DNA from: Otatea glauca
Lineage: Eukaryota > Streptophyta > Magnoliopsida > Poales > Poaceae
NCBI GenBank assembly: GCA_036346275.1
Contig: JAYEVK010000147.1
Location: 164,426-228,425 of the forward strand
Length of the DNA: 64,000 bases
Reading direction: 5' to 3'
The notes beneath the pieces were generated by a model, which saw only the letters and a list, made by a program, of their open reading frames with translations, ran no database searches and had not been told where the DNA came from. The translations under genes were made by a program, and so were the position numbers. Positions 20,316 through 33,156 of this stretch are shown here, one piece after another; within the stretch, counting starts at the first letter, position 1; the number at the start of each line of letters is the position of its first letter.

Positions 20316-22230
20316 CATCCCCTTCTCTTATATCCAAGTTTATCCGACGATCCCCCGCTGTTGTTGCTCGTCCAGTTCCCGTCTACCGGATGCGACATTG
20401 CTAGCTTCCTCCGGCATCGCCATCCACCGCCACCGCCGCATGCCTCCACCACGTAAGATCTGGGCAGGTTTGAGGTGGATTCGTCTCCCTAACACTGAAG
20501 CCAGTGCCGCTCCACCGCCACCACTGCACCCCCAGCCACCCCCTTTCTCTGCCACTGGATGCGGCACTATAGGTTCCCCCGACAATGCCGTCCGCCATCA
20601 CCTGCCCTAACCACGTCAGATCAGTGAATTGTTATCTATTCCACACACAAGTTGAGTTGCTATGGACATTTTCAACAGTAAGTTGCTAACACAGTGGTTT
20701 GCCACAGAGTCTCCATATAGGTTGATAAGTTGTATGAAATATCAAATAATAGTTTTCTACAAATCTCTTGTCCCACCTTGATGCTATCTTAGAGGTAATA
20801 GTTTTTTGAAATGTTAGTTTTTGATATTCTGTCTTTACGTGATTCCATTCCAGACTGAAAATTAACTTATGTTCCCTTTTTGGGCTGAAGCTAGGGAAGC
20901 AGTTTCATAGTATTAGTCAATTGGCTGCCACAGTCTGCAACTGTTTCTACCATTTGTCTCAATAAATTCTTGGTCTTAGTACCTGAGGTGCGTATATCAC
21001 CCAAATGCCACATTGCTCATGTTGATTATAATGATGGATTTGGAGATGTGTTGATTTATAGTGTTCACTGCAGTATCTATAGATTTGACATATCGACAGT
21101 ATCTTTTCAAATTTGCCATGCTAAAACTAATGCTCCTGCCATTTTGACGAGTAACAAAGATTCATAACTTTATGCATCCTATATTGAAGTTTTTGTTTAA
21201 TTGTTTGTATTCATCATCGAATAATAAACAATGAGTCCACTCCTCTACTTAATAGGTTAGCTAGAAAGAAAAGGGAAATGCTGTGTATTGCTGCATTCAG
21301 TGCAGTCTTTAATTTTCTCATGTATGCATCTGACTTAATTCCATCTGACTTTTAAGTTGACTACCTTGATTTCCTTTTAACATCAGGTTCGTTGTAGTTA
21401 AACATCCAGATGGGTAATTTAATATAATCAAGGTCCTAAATTTGCTTATGTTGACTAGTGTCTTCTTTAGACCATTAAAATCTTGGAAAACCATATCATA
21501 TTCATCCGCATAATCTGTCAATAAACAAGTATCAAATTAGAAATAGTAGTGTGATAGTTGTGCAGTTATGCTGTTGCTTGTGCTACATTTGACTTTGTGT
21601 TGCTTAAGAATAAATTGCTTACTATTTTGCATACTTAGCAACAAATTTGACTTAGTGCTGCTTAGGAATAAATCTACTTCTGTTAAGTGGTATATTCTGG
21701 ATTACTTGCTTACGGTTTTGCATACTTAGCAATACTAATTGGCTATCAGTAGAGGCTATTTTTGTTAGCCATCTTTATTCTCTCTCTTAGTTCATTACCT
21801 CAAACACAACACACAAACACACAAAATGCATGTGCACAACTTTTCCACCAACATAGTTCTATAAAAAATCTGTGAGATTCTGCTTTGTTAGCACTATAAG
21901 ATCTTTCTGTGTTAATGATCTAAATAATTATGGTGTATTTTAAATTCCTTGCCCCCGACGTAACTTTTCTATAGTCAGGACTATTGCATTAGCACCAAAG
22001 GGCCTAATTATAGTGGGATTGCTTTTGTCTAAGTAGCATACAACAATCCAAACCAATAAAGTTGTATTTTCGACTATAGGACTCGATTCTAATGGTCTAC
22101 AATAATCCCAACAGATCTAAACATGGCATGTAAGAATTTACGAAATATGAAATGAAAAACAGATTTCCATACTTTACCTCTTTCAGTTTTGAGTTAAACT
22201 TCCGCACTTAACCCAAATGACCGCCAAATT
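20316..22230. other. Long stretch without a recognised gene
   Basis: The part at 20330-20610 is GC-rich and exon-like but has overlapping ORFs in several frames and no recognisable domain. The remainder is AT-rich. I found no CACTACA terminus here that would close the CACTA element whose right end is at 41549. Confidence 0.35.
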
Positions 22231-22373
22231 GTAATGGTTCCATACTTTACCTCTTTGATTCGCACATCCAAGGTCGGTATGGAGGAGCAATCCACCCGAG
22301 CCCGAGCCCTAGCCCTAGCAGGTTCCTCAACCTCCACCCAACCACCGCTGTTGCCGCCGATGCTGACATACCC

Positions 22374-23565
22374 ATGGCAAGACCTCGTGGCCGAGGAAGA
22401 AATAAGAAGCCCGAAGGCCGGTATACCATCTCGGAGGTCTCAGAAGCTGGGGCCCCTATTGCACCGCCAAAGTTCGTAGCAAAGTACAGAACAACCTGCG
22501 GGTATATCGCAAGGGAGAGAGTGCCAATCACCTTTTTGGATTGGCACAAAGTGCCCGAGACCATCAAAACGGATCTATGGACGGAGCTCAAACAAACCTT
22601 CAATTCCTCAAGAAGATGAACACGCGCGCGTCGGGATGCGTTGATGACCATGGATGCGGCATGGAGGAACTTCAAGGCCAGTGAATACTACTTATGTGAA
22701 GAAAACCGATCGCCATCGGGACTACCCAAACTTAGAACCATATTGGGATGATTTCGTGTCGATGAAGCAAAGTGAAACAAAGAAAGAAGTCCAATGAGGA
22801 TCACATAAACATCGGAAGAAGGAACATCCATCCACACGGACTTGGTACGGTGGGTACTGGTAAAATCCTCAATGGGAGAGGCAGGAAGTAGAATCATTAC
22901 AGTCGACTGGTACAAGTCAATTGGCCGGACTACCAGACCGAGTCAAGCACTACGTGCTAGCGAGGGCAAATGTCACGTCTGGTGGGGGCTTATCCTTCAG
23001 AAATAGCGATGACGAAGCAATGTCGCAAAGGGTCCAGGAGCTGTACGTCGAGTCTTCCCAAGGAACATTCCAACCAGATAGGGAGAACGACGAACTAACA
23101 CGTGCCCTGGGAAACAAGGAGCATCCTGGACGGACACGAGGTGTCGGGGTTAAGGTTCCGTGGAAGACAGAATTCCCAGAGCACCTTCACACTTACAAGA
23201 GTCGAAAGAGAGCTAGAGAAGCGTTTGCCGAAATAGAAATGATGAAGGAAAAGATGCTTCGAGAATTACAAGGCACAATAGAACAACAAGTACAACAAGC
23301 CATGAGCCAGTCGCAAGCCGAGAATATTGTTACGACCAGCCCTCCGAATCGTCGCAGCAGTTGCGCATCCGCCCCACTTGTAGAACAGGATATGGGTCAT
23401 TATCCTGTGGACGACATACATGACCCCACACCGTGCCAGCTCACTTTGCCCGTCATGAACATATTCATTCAGGTGGTATGCATAGCGCACCCATGCCAAG
23501 AAGGAGGTGTATTGCACAACTCTGCGATAAGCGCCGGATATGCAAAGGTCCGTGGACACGGTTAA
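22374..23565 (+). pseudogene. CACTA Ptta/En-Spm-type protein, fragmented
   Basis: Two frames are recognisable. The frame at 22374-22619 begins MARPRGRGRNKKPEGRYTIS and continues with a WHKVPETIKTDLW block. The frame at 22921-23565 contains LARANVTSGGGLSFRNSDDE, typical of the plant transposase Ptta/En/Spm family, followed by a helical E/Q-rich stretch (residues ~85-130). The sequence between them is frameshifted: an MTMDAAWRNFKASEYYLCEE segment near 22645 is readable in a different phase. The protein is associated with CACTA elements. The catalytic TNPD-type transposase is not seen. The breaks show it is not functional as written. Confidence 0.75.
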
Positions 23566-24159
23566 TCCCGGCTTGCCAACCTCGGGCTAGAAATGCCCCG
23601 AACGACGAGGTTACAACTCTAGGAAGTGCCGCCCATTCATTCATCCGATGGCGCAAACGTGACATCACCTTGGACCATCATGAAGTGCTGTTCCTCCCGA
23701 GGTGAACTCGCCACCCTCCCGAGGTGACCGCCGACTCTCTCTGCAGGTGAACCCGCGGCCTCTCCTGCAATGAACCTTCCGGCCTGTCCTACAGTAAACC
23801 TCGCACAGTCGTCACCAACACATCAACAGACAAAAGTTAGTGCGACAACTTCGGTTGACCGACTTAAAACCTCCTCTCAAGGCATGGCGGAATAGACAAG
23901 CCATATCACGAGGTCAGCGGCTGTAACGAGCAGTATGATGTTGTGTGCGAGAAAAGTAAGGGTAAAGCGGTATCCAAAGGACAAGTCTCAAGAAAGATCG
24001 AAATACGAATTGGGGAAGCCGCTTGTCACCCCTTCAAGCTTGATAGTCTAACAAAGGCAGCTAAGGCGATTACATGAATGGTATATGGAGCGATCGAACC
24101 AACATGTACTCCGAAGGTGATCACCGCCATTTTCAGAGAGGAACATTTCCACCATGAGG

Positions 24160-25234
24160 GACTGGCCGCTTCATGATAGAATTCAATGAGTTGCACAACA
24201 TGTACTATCAAGATGCCCTCGACGTGTCTCTTATGAGATTTGGTCACCGTAAGTGTCCAATATAAAAATCATTGTCTACATTCATGTAATACCGATAAAT
24301 GTGATGTCTAAATCATTTGTTATGTAGATACGAGTTGATCGAACTAAAAGAACCAAAGGGCGATGGCGTTCCTCGATCCGGAACGGTTTGCCACCGAAAG
24401 TCCAAAGAGTACCAAAGGAGGTCGAGGACTACGATATAACGCCTCATCAAACTCCAAGACAAGGAGTTCATACTTTTACCGTACAATTTCAAGTAAGTGG
24501 CTCACTAGCTAGTTCAACTACTTGTTGATCTCGTTCTTTGCTCAGGTTAGGACTAATGACTAAGGCATCATACATGTGTATGTAGTTTCCACTGGATTCT
24601 CGTAGTAATTACTCCAGATAAAAGCAAGATGCTAATCTTGGACCCGCGGGACAAAGATCCAAAAGACTACAAAGATATGACAAGTCTAGTGAATAGGGCC
24701 TTCAAAGCATACTGTAAAAAGTGCTCGAGACACCGTCCTTTCCATAAATCACTGACAATCCGTACTAAATTTCCGGTACGCACAAAAACAATTTTCCTAT
24801 ATCGCACCTCAAGTCAATAACCCTTCAATGTCGTATAAGTTTATTCAATTTTTTGCGATTGCCCACAAGCACCGCCAGAACAAATTTATGTGGGTACTTC
24901 GTGTGCCAATACATGCGCGAAATCTTAGGCTCTACAATAGTAAACAATGACGTAGAGGTTTGTCACGCTAACATCACACATTGATTTGCACATCTCATTC
25001 TCTATATAAGCTCTTAAGACAAACTTTTTCTATCTATAGCGTTTGAAGTTGCTTCTACGGAGGACTGGTTCCAAATGAAATCCAAGGCATTCAGGACACT
25101 CGCCTACTTCATCATGAAGGAAATACTCAACAAGAACGGCGAGTTTCATGACCCGATAATAACGATGAAGTCTTCCATACTCATCCGCCACCTCCGAGGC
25201 CCCTACCAACAAATGAAGAATCGAGGCTTATAGT
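24160..25234 (+). pseudogene. Ulp1-like (C48) protease region of the CACTA element
   Basis: Exon-like pieces can be followed. About 24160-24247 ends ...DALDVSLMRFGH before GTAAGT. 24328-24492 ends ...LPYNFK before GTAAGT. 24586-24776 starts FHWILVVITPDKSKMLILDP. A segment near 24888-24930 reads LCGYFVCQYMREIL, with the cysteine position expected for a Ulp1-type SUMO protease, and 25040-25234 is a C-terminal block. Plant CACTA and Mutator elements often carry such a domain. The acceptor before the CGYFVC exon appears lost (GCG instead of CAG), and the stretch between the exons is decayed, so it is called a pseudogene. Confidence 0.72.
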
Positions 25235-25529
25235 TCACAAAACTAGTTAATTTTTTTCTTACGGTGGTGTAAATTGATGTTTCATTGAATGTCAAGTTTA
25301 GTATTGGATGGCATGGCTTGCACATGTTCTAATTTCTGTCATTTGATTTAAGAAGTTGTGATTGATCTGCGCTTGTGTTGTTGCCCTTCTCCCGTGCGTG
25401 TGTGTGTTGATGGGTGGTGTGTTTGTGTGCGTGCGCTCTAGACGAGGAGCGCTCCCTTTATTGCTTTTCTCCGTGCCCTTTCATGATGGCTAGTAGAGCT
25501 TTTTATAGACGTGGGTGATGGATGAATAA
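25235..25529. other. CACTA interior left of the nested Tat element
   Basis: The sequence is non-coding with a GT-rich run (25395-25440). It should rejoin 40329 onward once the Gypsy element is removed. Confidence 0.4.
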
Positions 25530-26514
25530 TGACGAATACTTATAACAAAGGTGGTCCAACGGCCCGAAACAGCCGGCAGGCGGCCTCAAACACCGTTCAA
25601 GCCCAACAGACCGTCCCTGGTTTGCTGCCGGCCCAAGCGCCTACAAGACCACACGGGGAGCCCAATCCCGACCGATCAGGGCTCCCGACCTCCAGAGCGG
25701 GACGGGGTCCCCAACCCCGACCAAGCAAGGTTCCCGACCCCCGCGGCGGGACGGGATTCCCGACTCCGACCAAGCCAAGGTAATCTCCGCCAAAGACCAC
25801 GTGTCAGAGCCCTCATGCCAGCCTGTGGCCACGTGCCCCACGAGCGGTCAACCGAAGTGACTATGCGGGAGCGGGCTGCCCCTTCCCAAGACGGTTTGGT
25901 GGTCGCGGCCACGCCTTCGCCCCATCGATCGCCACCACACAGGCGAAGATACGCTCTCTCCCGAGGCAACACCAACGTCATGCGCGACGACGTCAGCGCC
26001 TGTAAGGTTCACAGAGAGCAGGTGCGCCATTTCCCGGTGGACTACCTAACCACTCTGACCAACAAGACCACCGACCCAGCATGGGCTCAAAGGGCAGCAG
26101 CCAGTCGGCAGAACGAGCGACCAGTCAGCCAAGACGAGGGACTGAAGCTTCTAGCATAGATCACCTCACCTTCCCCCAATTCTCGATGTAACCTGCCCCT
26201 TGTACTATATAAAAGGAGGTAGGAACTTTCATAAGAGGGGCGGTAATAGCTACAGAGGACTTCTTCTTCTTCTTTTTCTTCTCCTTCTCCTTGGTGAAGC
26301 CATAGATCATTCTAGCGCCAGCTCCCATCTCTCGTTTGTAAACTCATGCGACCACCGCACCAAAGGCAATACAATACCACCACACGAACTGGAGTAGGGA
26401 CCTTCGGCCCGAACCAGTATACACCTTGGACTCCTGGGTCTTACCATTCAGGGAGCGGGAACGCGCAGCCCCTTAGACTTACAAATTTACTTGCCGGTGC
26501 TCGAAACGCCGACA
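25530..26514 (+). repeat. 5' LTR of the Tat element
   Basis: The LTR is 985 bp, GC-rich in its first half, and carries a TATA box (26205-26214) and a CTT-rich tract (26262-26292) downstream. It is homologous to 39347-40328 and to inverted copies at 57735-58605 and 61470-62285. Confidence 0.93.
26205..26214 (+). promoter_or_regulatory. TATA box of the Tat 5' LTR
   Basis: CTATATAAAAGGAGG is a strong plant TATA box. The same sequence is at 40006-40015 in the 3' LTR. Confidence 0.8.
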
Positions 26515-26515
26515 G

Positions 26516-26535
26516 TTGGCGCGCCAGGTAGGGGG
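26516..26535 (+). other. Primer binding site of the Tat element
   Basis: TTGGCGCGCCAGGTAGGGGG lies 1 bp after the 5' LTR, in the position and style of Gypsy primer sites. I do not assign the tRNA. Confidence 0.7.
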
Positions 26536-26579
26536 CTTCGCGCGTCTTCATCAGCATCTCCGGATTCCCATTCGCCTCC

Positions 26580-28340
26580 TTGATGGCATCCTTCTCCTAC
26601 GACGGCATGACTGCACCCGGGAGCCAGATCCGCTTCGGCTCCCTCAGCTTCACCGTCACCCCGGCGGGAGGGCTCATGCTCACCCCCGCCACCACCGGAG
26701 GGCGGGCGCTCGCGGAAAGCCTGCACGCCACCTCCGGCGACTCCACCTCACTCCGGCTTGGAGCGCCCCTGTAGGCCCCGAAGCCGGAACCCGAGGAGCG
26801 CCCGCCTTTGGCGAAAGCTCCGTGGTCCGGGCAGTGACCTGTCACCTCGCCGGCCACGACTTGTGGCCATGGCGGTTACATGCCGACTCCGTCCACGAAT
26901 TGTCGGAAGATTCTTCCACCATGACTCAGCTCGACACGAGTACCACGCGCGCAGCGACACTCGCGAGTGCCACATGACGGGCACAGTCGACTTGGCCGTA
27001 GCCACCACGGCTACGACGGTCCCCATCCCGCGCACTAAGGTGCAAGAGGAGGAATATCGCGACGAAGCGCTACCGAACGCGCTCAAACTCGCCATGGCCG
27101 AGCTCCGGCGACGGCACAAGAGTCGAGGAGCGAAGGGTCGAGCTCGACCAGCTCGAGCCAACTCGAGCGGACGAGCCCGAGCCCGCAGAAATTCTGGCGA
27201 CGCGCGCACAGCGCCGCACGCCAGAACACCGCAAGTTGGGGCGTAATCCGCGCCCCGCTTTTCCCTCACGCAAGCCAAAACGTGGCTGCGGCGGCGATGC
27301 TGCTCCGAGGCCTCCCTGAGCCTGCCAACCCGGAGGCGTGGCTACCTACCGAACCTTCGGTGGTGGGGCGCGCGCCGCAAAGACATGTGTCTCCGGCTCC
27401 TACCGCCCGGTGCCGCCGTCGCCGGGCCCGAACCGCCATGGAGCGGCCGGGCCCGCCAAGGCGGCGCGATACCACGAACCGCCCAGCCTCGCGCAGACCC
27501 GTGCGCCGGTGCCTCGACGATGCCTACGACGTCCGTGCCACCTCGAGGCGCGGAGAAAGATGGCGGAGGAGGCCGCCACTCACGTGTTGCGGACGACGAA
27601 CGCCACCGCGCGCACTCGAGCCCCGATGGTCCCGACCACGGGCTTTTTGCCAAGGGATCCGCTGCGGATTTCCCGCCCGGTCTGGCGCCACCAACATTGC
27701 CAAGTACACCGGGCCACGAACCTGTGTGTCCGCTCGAGGATTACCGGCTCGATATGCGGCGGGGAGCGACGGATGATCTCTTCATCATCCAATACCTCCC
27801 CATCTACCTCGCGGACTCGGCTCGAGCTCGCTCGAGTACTTGCCCGCCAAAACTATCGTAAATCAATGACTTGAAGAATCTCTTCGTCGGCAACTTCGAG
27901 GCACTTACAAGCGCCACGGTAATTCCTCGATCGAAGGGCTGCAAGCGCAGCCTGGGAAACTCTCCGACTACATCCGCGGTTTTCTGCCACAGTAACGAGC
28001 TCCCGACATCTCGACGCAGATGTCGTGGGAGCCTTCATCTATGGCACCTCCTGCAAGGCCTTGGTGCACAAGCTGGGCTGCCTCAAGCCCAGGACCACCA
28101 AGGAGCTCCTCGACATCGCCACCAACCACGCCTCCGGCGAGGAGGCTGTGGGGGCCATCTTCGAAGGAGGGAATGCCCAACAGGAGCTCGGTGCCCAAGC
28201 CGGGTCCCCTTCCGACCGCTTCGACAAACGGAAGCGGCACGGGAAGCAGATCCGTGAGACCCAAGTGGTCGCCACCGTCGACCGCCCTGCCAAGCAGCAG
28301 GTACGGCCGACCGTCGCGCCTGACCACTTCGAGAAATTGA
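26580..28340 (+). pseudogene. Tat gag, broken by frameshifts and stops
   Basis: The start is the ATG at 26580 (MMASFSYDGMTAPGSQIRFG), stopping at 26774. Later pieces include YLPIYLADSARA (about 27795), DLKNLFVGNFE (27868), the core gag turn LSDYIRGFLPQ (about 27960), and ALVHKLGCLKPRTTKELLDI (about 28057). These match the retrotransposon gag domain of Tat elements. Several frame changes separate them, and much of 26780-27790 is unreadable as one protein. The CPNHGFSVKHKYRDC motif near 28352 marks the end of gag in this lineage. It is not functional as read. Confidence 0.75.
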
Positions 28341-30560
28341 TGGACGGCCCGTGCCCAAACCACGGGTTCTCCGTCAAGCACAAGTACCGGGACTGCGAAG
28401 TCCTGAGGCGCTTTCTCTCCAGCGTCCCCACGACGCCGCGTGGCAAAGGGAAGAAGCCTACCGCGGCCCCACGGGCCATGGAGAAGAAGGCAGACGACGA
28501 GTTCCCGGAACCCGACGGCTGCCTCATGATCTTTGGCGGGCCGGCGTGCTACGCCGACAAGCGTCGGCTCAAGCTCGCTTACCGCGAGGTCCACACCGTC
28601 GCGCCGGGCGTCCCCCAATATCTCCGGTGGTCGGAATTCCCGATCAGCTTTGATCGGACCGATCACCCCGATCACGTCCCACAGCCGGGGAGGTACCCGT
28701 TGGTGGTCAGCCCCGTCGTGGGAACAAAGCGCCTCACGAAGGTGCTGATGGACGGAGGCAGCGGCCTCAACATCCTCTACGTCGAGACGCTCGACGCTAT
28801 GGGAGTCCCGCGCTCAAGCCTCCGACCAAGCAAGGCGCCTTTCCATGGCGTCATCCCTGGCCAGCAGGCCCACCCGCTTGGGCAGGTCGACCTGCCCGTC
28901 ACCTTCGGGGAACCGGGAAACTTCCGCACTGAGACCCTCACCTTTGAGGTTGTGGACTTCCCCGGCTCTTACCACGCCATCCTGGGGAGGCCATGCTACG
29001 CCAAGTTCATGGCGGTCCCCAACTACGCCTACCTCAAGCTGAAGATGCCCGGGCCGCTAGGAGTTATCACCGTGGTGTCATCTTTCCAGCTCGCCTACAA
29101 CTGCGAGCGCAGCAGTTGTGAACTCGCATCGGCGGTCGTCGCGTCCGCCGAGCTCACCGACCTCCGGAGGGAAGCATCCGAGTCCGCCCCCGAGTCCAGC
29201 AAGTCGGGGGCAGGATCCTTCAAGTCCATCGAGGACACCAAAAAGGCCACGGTCGATCCCTGTGATCCGACCAAGACCGTGCGGGTCAGAGCCACGCTCC
29301 CCGCCAAATAGGAAAGCGCGCTCGTCGACTTCCTCCGCGCCAATAATGACGTCTTCGCATGGAGGTCCTCCGACATGCCGGGCATTCCAAAGGAGGTCGC
29401 CGAGCACTCCTTGAGCATCCGACCAGGCTCGAAGCTGGTCGCCCAACGCCTGCGCCGCTTCGACGAGGAGAGGCGCAGGATCATCGGGGAGGAGATCGCC
29501 AAGCTTTTGGCTGCAGGGTTTGTAAAAGAGGTGCGCCACCCCGAGTGGCTAGCCAACCCTGTACTTGTAAAAAAGAAAAACGGGCAATGGAGAATGTGCG
29601 TTGATTATACGAGCCTCAACAAAGCTTGTCCCAAGGACCCATTCCCCTTGCTTCGCATCGATCAAGTCATCGACTCCACCGCAGGGTGTGAGTCCCTTTC
29701 CTTTCTGGATGCCTACTCGGGCTATCACCAGATTGCGCTAAAGGAGTCCGACTAGCTCGCGACTTCCTTCATCACTCCGCTCGCTCATTCGCGCACGCCA
29801 CAATGCCATTCGCCTAAAGAACGCGGGTGCTACATACCAGCGATGTATGCAAACATGCTTCAGTGACCAGATCGGCCGCAACGTTGAGGCGTACGTCGAC
29901 GATATTGTCGTGAAGACCCAGAAGGCTGGCGACCTTATATCCGACCTAGAAGAGACTTTCGCGAACCTACGATGGTTCCGTATAAAGCTCAACCCCGAGA
30001 AATGCGTCTTCGGGGTCCCCAAAGGGAAGCTCCTTGGCTTCATCGTCTCCGAGCGAGGCATCGAGGCCAATCAGGAGAAGATCTTGGCGATCGCAAGGAT
30101 GGGCCCGGTCAGCAACCTCAAGGGAGTCCAGAGGCTAACCGGATGCCTAGCAGCCTTGAGCCGCTTCGTGTCTCGCCTCGGCGAGTGCGGAATGCCGCTC
30201 TATAAGCTGCTCAAGAAATCCGATCGCTTCAGCTGGACTCCAGAGGCTCAGGAGGCTCTCACCCGGTTGAAGGCCTTCCTGTCCTCACCTCCAGTCCTGG
30301 TCGCCCCGGCACCAGGCGAACCATTGCTCCTCTACATCGCCGCCACCGCACAAGTCGTCAGCGCGGCCCTCGTGGTGGAGCGAGCGGAAGAAGGCCGTGA
30401 ACTCAAGGTACAGCGGCCAGTTTACTTCATTAGCGAGGTTCTCTCCGAGTCCAAGGCTCGGTACCCGCAGGTGCAGAAGTTGCTCTACGCGGTGCTCATC
30501 GCGAAGAGGAAACTCGTCCACTACTTCGACCAAAGACGCTATCACCGTGGTGACCACGCC
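28341..30560 (+). pseudogene. Tat protease, reverse transcriptase and first RNase H
   Basis: Protease carries VLMDGGSGLNILYVETLDAM (about 28741-28800) and ILGRPCYAKF (about 28980). A single TAG at 29309-29311 interrupts the frame, which continues in phase into RT (ESALVDFLRANNDVFAW, KKKNGQWRMCVDYTSLNKAC, FLDAYSGYHQIALKESD). A second TAG at 29753-29755 and a shift follow. RT resumes with AYVDDIVVKTQKAG, holding the catalytic YVDD box, and runs into RNase H (YFISEVLSESKARYPQVQK). Both stops look like CAG-to-TAG changes. The domains are otherwise well preserved. Confidence 0.85.
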
Positions 30561-32494
30561 CCGCCGGCGAGATCGCCCACAACCGCGACGCCGGGAAGGA
30601 TAGCCAAGTGGGCGCCGAGCTCGCCGCCACGGATAACATACGCCCCTGATGGCGATCAAGTCGCAGCCCCGCCGACTTCAGAGCCGAGTGGACCAAGCCC
30701 AAGCACCACCGTAATTGAAGACCCCGGCATCTTGGACGATGTACTTCGATGGGTCCTACACCAAGAGCGCGCGCGGCGCGGAGTCGCCATCGCCTCCCGC
30801 CGGGAACAAGCTTCGATGACGCCATCGACTACTCTTCGACGCGACCAACAACATAGCCGAGCACGAGGCTCGCCAACGGTCTCCGGATCGCCGCCGACCT
30901 CGGCGCTCACGCTCTACGCCCACGGGACTCCAAGCTCGTCGTCGACCAAGTCATGAAGGCAGCGGAGCCCCGAGATGCCCGCATGGCCACGTACTGTCGA
31001 GAAGTACGCGGGCTCGAAGAGCGGTTCAAGGGTTTCGAGCTCCACCATAGCTATAGACGCTACAACGGTGAGGCCGACTACCTAGCCAATCTTGCCTCCA
31101 GCAGACAGCCAGTCCCGCCCGGGATCTTCGTCTGCGACCTCCAGCAGCCCTCCATCCAGATGGATTCGCTCGCCGAGCGGTTGCCCGACCGCCAAAGATA
31201 GTCACCCGACCACGGGCGGTCGGGCGTAGATTTGGCCGGGTCGAGCCGCAGCGTGCTAGCTACTGAGTCCGACTGGAGGAAGCCCTTCACCGACCGATTG
31301 ACGGACGGATCGCTTCCCTACGACCCGACTGAGGCCCGGCGCCTCGCTCGGCGGGCAAAGTATTTTGTCCTGGTCGGCCCAGACCTTTACAAAAGGAGTC
31401 CCTCCGGGGTCCTCCAAAAATGCGTCTTGGCCGACCAAGGGAAACAGCTGCTGGACGACATACATAGCGGAATCTGCGGTCACCATGCTGCACCCCGATC
31501 TCTTGTGGGAAAGGCCTTTCGACAAGGTTTCTATTGGCCGACCGCTGTATCCGACGCCGAGCATATCGTGCGTACCTGCGAAGGATGCCAGTTCTTTGCC
31601 CGGCAGACGCACCTGCCAGCTCAGGCTTTGCAGACGATCCCCATCACATGGCCTTTTGCCGTTTGGGGACTCGATTTGGTCGGGCCTTTCAGAAAAGCGC
31701 CCGGGGGCTTCACCCACCTGCTCGTCGCGGTAGACAAGTTCACCAAGTGGATAGAGGCCAAGCCGGTCGTGGCGCCACCGGTGCAAGCGCCATTTTCTTC
31801 CGCGACATCGTTTCCGGTTTGAGTCCCAAACTCCATCATCACCGACAACGAACACGATTCACGGGAAGGAGTTCCTCGAGTTTCGTGGACGACTTCAACA
31901 TCCGTGTCGATTGGGCACCGTAGCCCATCCGCGGACTAACGGCCGGTCGAACGCGCTAACGGCATGATCCTTCAAGGACTCTGCCGCGGATCTTGATCGG
32001 CTCAAGCATTTCGCAGGCTTTGGGTAGCCGAGCTACCTCGATCCTCCGAGTCTGCGGACCACGCCGACCCAGCGACCGGGTTCACACCATTCTTTATGGT
32101 GTTCGGCGCTGAAGCCATCCTGCCCACTGACCTGGAGTATGGCGCCCCAAGATTACAAGCCTTCGATGAGGCTCGGGGGCTCGCCTCGCAACAAGACGCC
32201 ATCGACCAGCTCGACGAGGCACGAGACGTGGCCGTCCTACGATCGGCCAAGTACCAGCAAGCCTTGCGGCGTTATCACAGCCGCCAAGTTCGAGGGCGGT
32301 CGTTCAGCGTTGGTGATTTGGTCCTGCGTCGAGTCTAGACCAGCAAAGATAAACACAAGCTATCGCCCCCCTGGGAAGGCCCCTTCACCGTCGTGGAGGT
32401 CCTCCGACCTGGCACCTTTCGACTCAAGGACGCCGACGGCCGCATCCTTCCGAATGCTTGGAATATAGAAAAGTTAAGGCGATTCTATCCTTAA
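30561..32494 (+). pseudogene. Tat second RNase H (aRNH) and integrase
   Basis: From 30690 the frames change repeatedly, but a second RNase H-like module can be traced: a spot reading MYFDGSYTKS near 30740, then VVDQVMKAAEPRDARMATY (about 30935), then YRRYNGEADYLANLASS (about 31050). This extra module is diagnostic of Tat. Integrase follows: HAAPRSLVGKAFRQGFYWP with the zinc-binding CEGCQFF (about 31575), WGLDLVGPFRKAPGGFTHLL with the first catalytic Asp, a damaged second part, MVFGAEAILPTDLEYG (32096), and a C-terminal WEGPFTVVEVLRPGTFRLKD tail ending at TAA 32492-32494. It is broken by several indels. Confidence 0.8.
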
Positions 32495-32599
32495 ACTCTT
32501 TTCTTCTTCCTAAGCACGGTCTTTATCTTTTACCCTTCCAAGCACCTGGTCGCCGTGCGACACTCGGGCCGCCTTTGGCGCCTGCTCAGCCGCTCGGTC

Positions 32600-32990
32600 G
32601 GCGCTTACGCGGGTCAGTGACCCGACCAATCGTGTGGTCTATCCCAAGCGGCAACCCTCTCAACCCGAGTGCTGCTATGGTCGTAGCACTTCGCGGAAGA
32701 AGGAAGTACCCGAGTGGAGCGACTTCCGGTCGGCCGGGACACTCCTCCGCTCAAACTCGGCTAACACACGCGCTTATGCGGGTCGGTGACCCGACCAGTC
32801 ATGAGGTTCGTCCTGAGCGGTAACCCTCTCAACCCAAGTGTTACGGCCTACGCCCCAGCGGCTATGGTTCTATCGCTTCGCGGAAGAAGGAAGTGCCCGA
32901 GTGGAAAAGCCCTCAACCGGTTGAGAACACTCCTATCCCTCACAAGTGCGTGTAAATCTGCAGTAGCTAAGGTTCCTACCCTCTTGCCCT
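32600..32990 (+). repeat. Tandem repeat, ~175-190 bp x 2, downstream of Tat pol
   Basis: Two diverged units each contain GTGACCCGACCA, AACCCTCTCAACCC and CTTCGCGGAAGAAGGAAGT. The short ORFs here (32458, 32786) are not credible. Confidence 0.75.
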
Positions 32991-33156
32991 CTCAAAGCAA
33001 CCCGACCTAAGCATAAGTGACCCCGGCGGTCCTTAGGCTAGGGTCGATCAAGCGCCCGCCAAAAAACACAAAAGAGGGCAAGAGGCGTACTGGAACCAGC
33101 TGAATCTTAAGATTATTTACAACAAAATAGTCTTTACAATGAAAGAAGAATGAAAT

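Noticed and set aside
20330..20610. Possible first exon of a gene
   Set aside because: It is GC-rich and open in several frames, with an ATG before a GTAAG donor-like site, but I find no continuing exon or domain.
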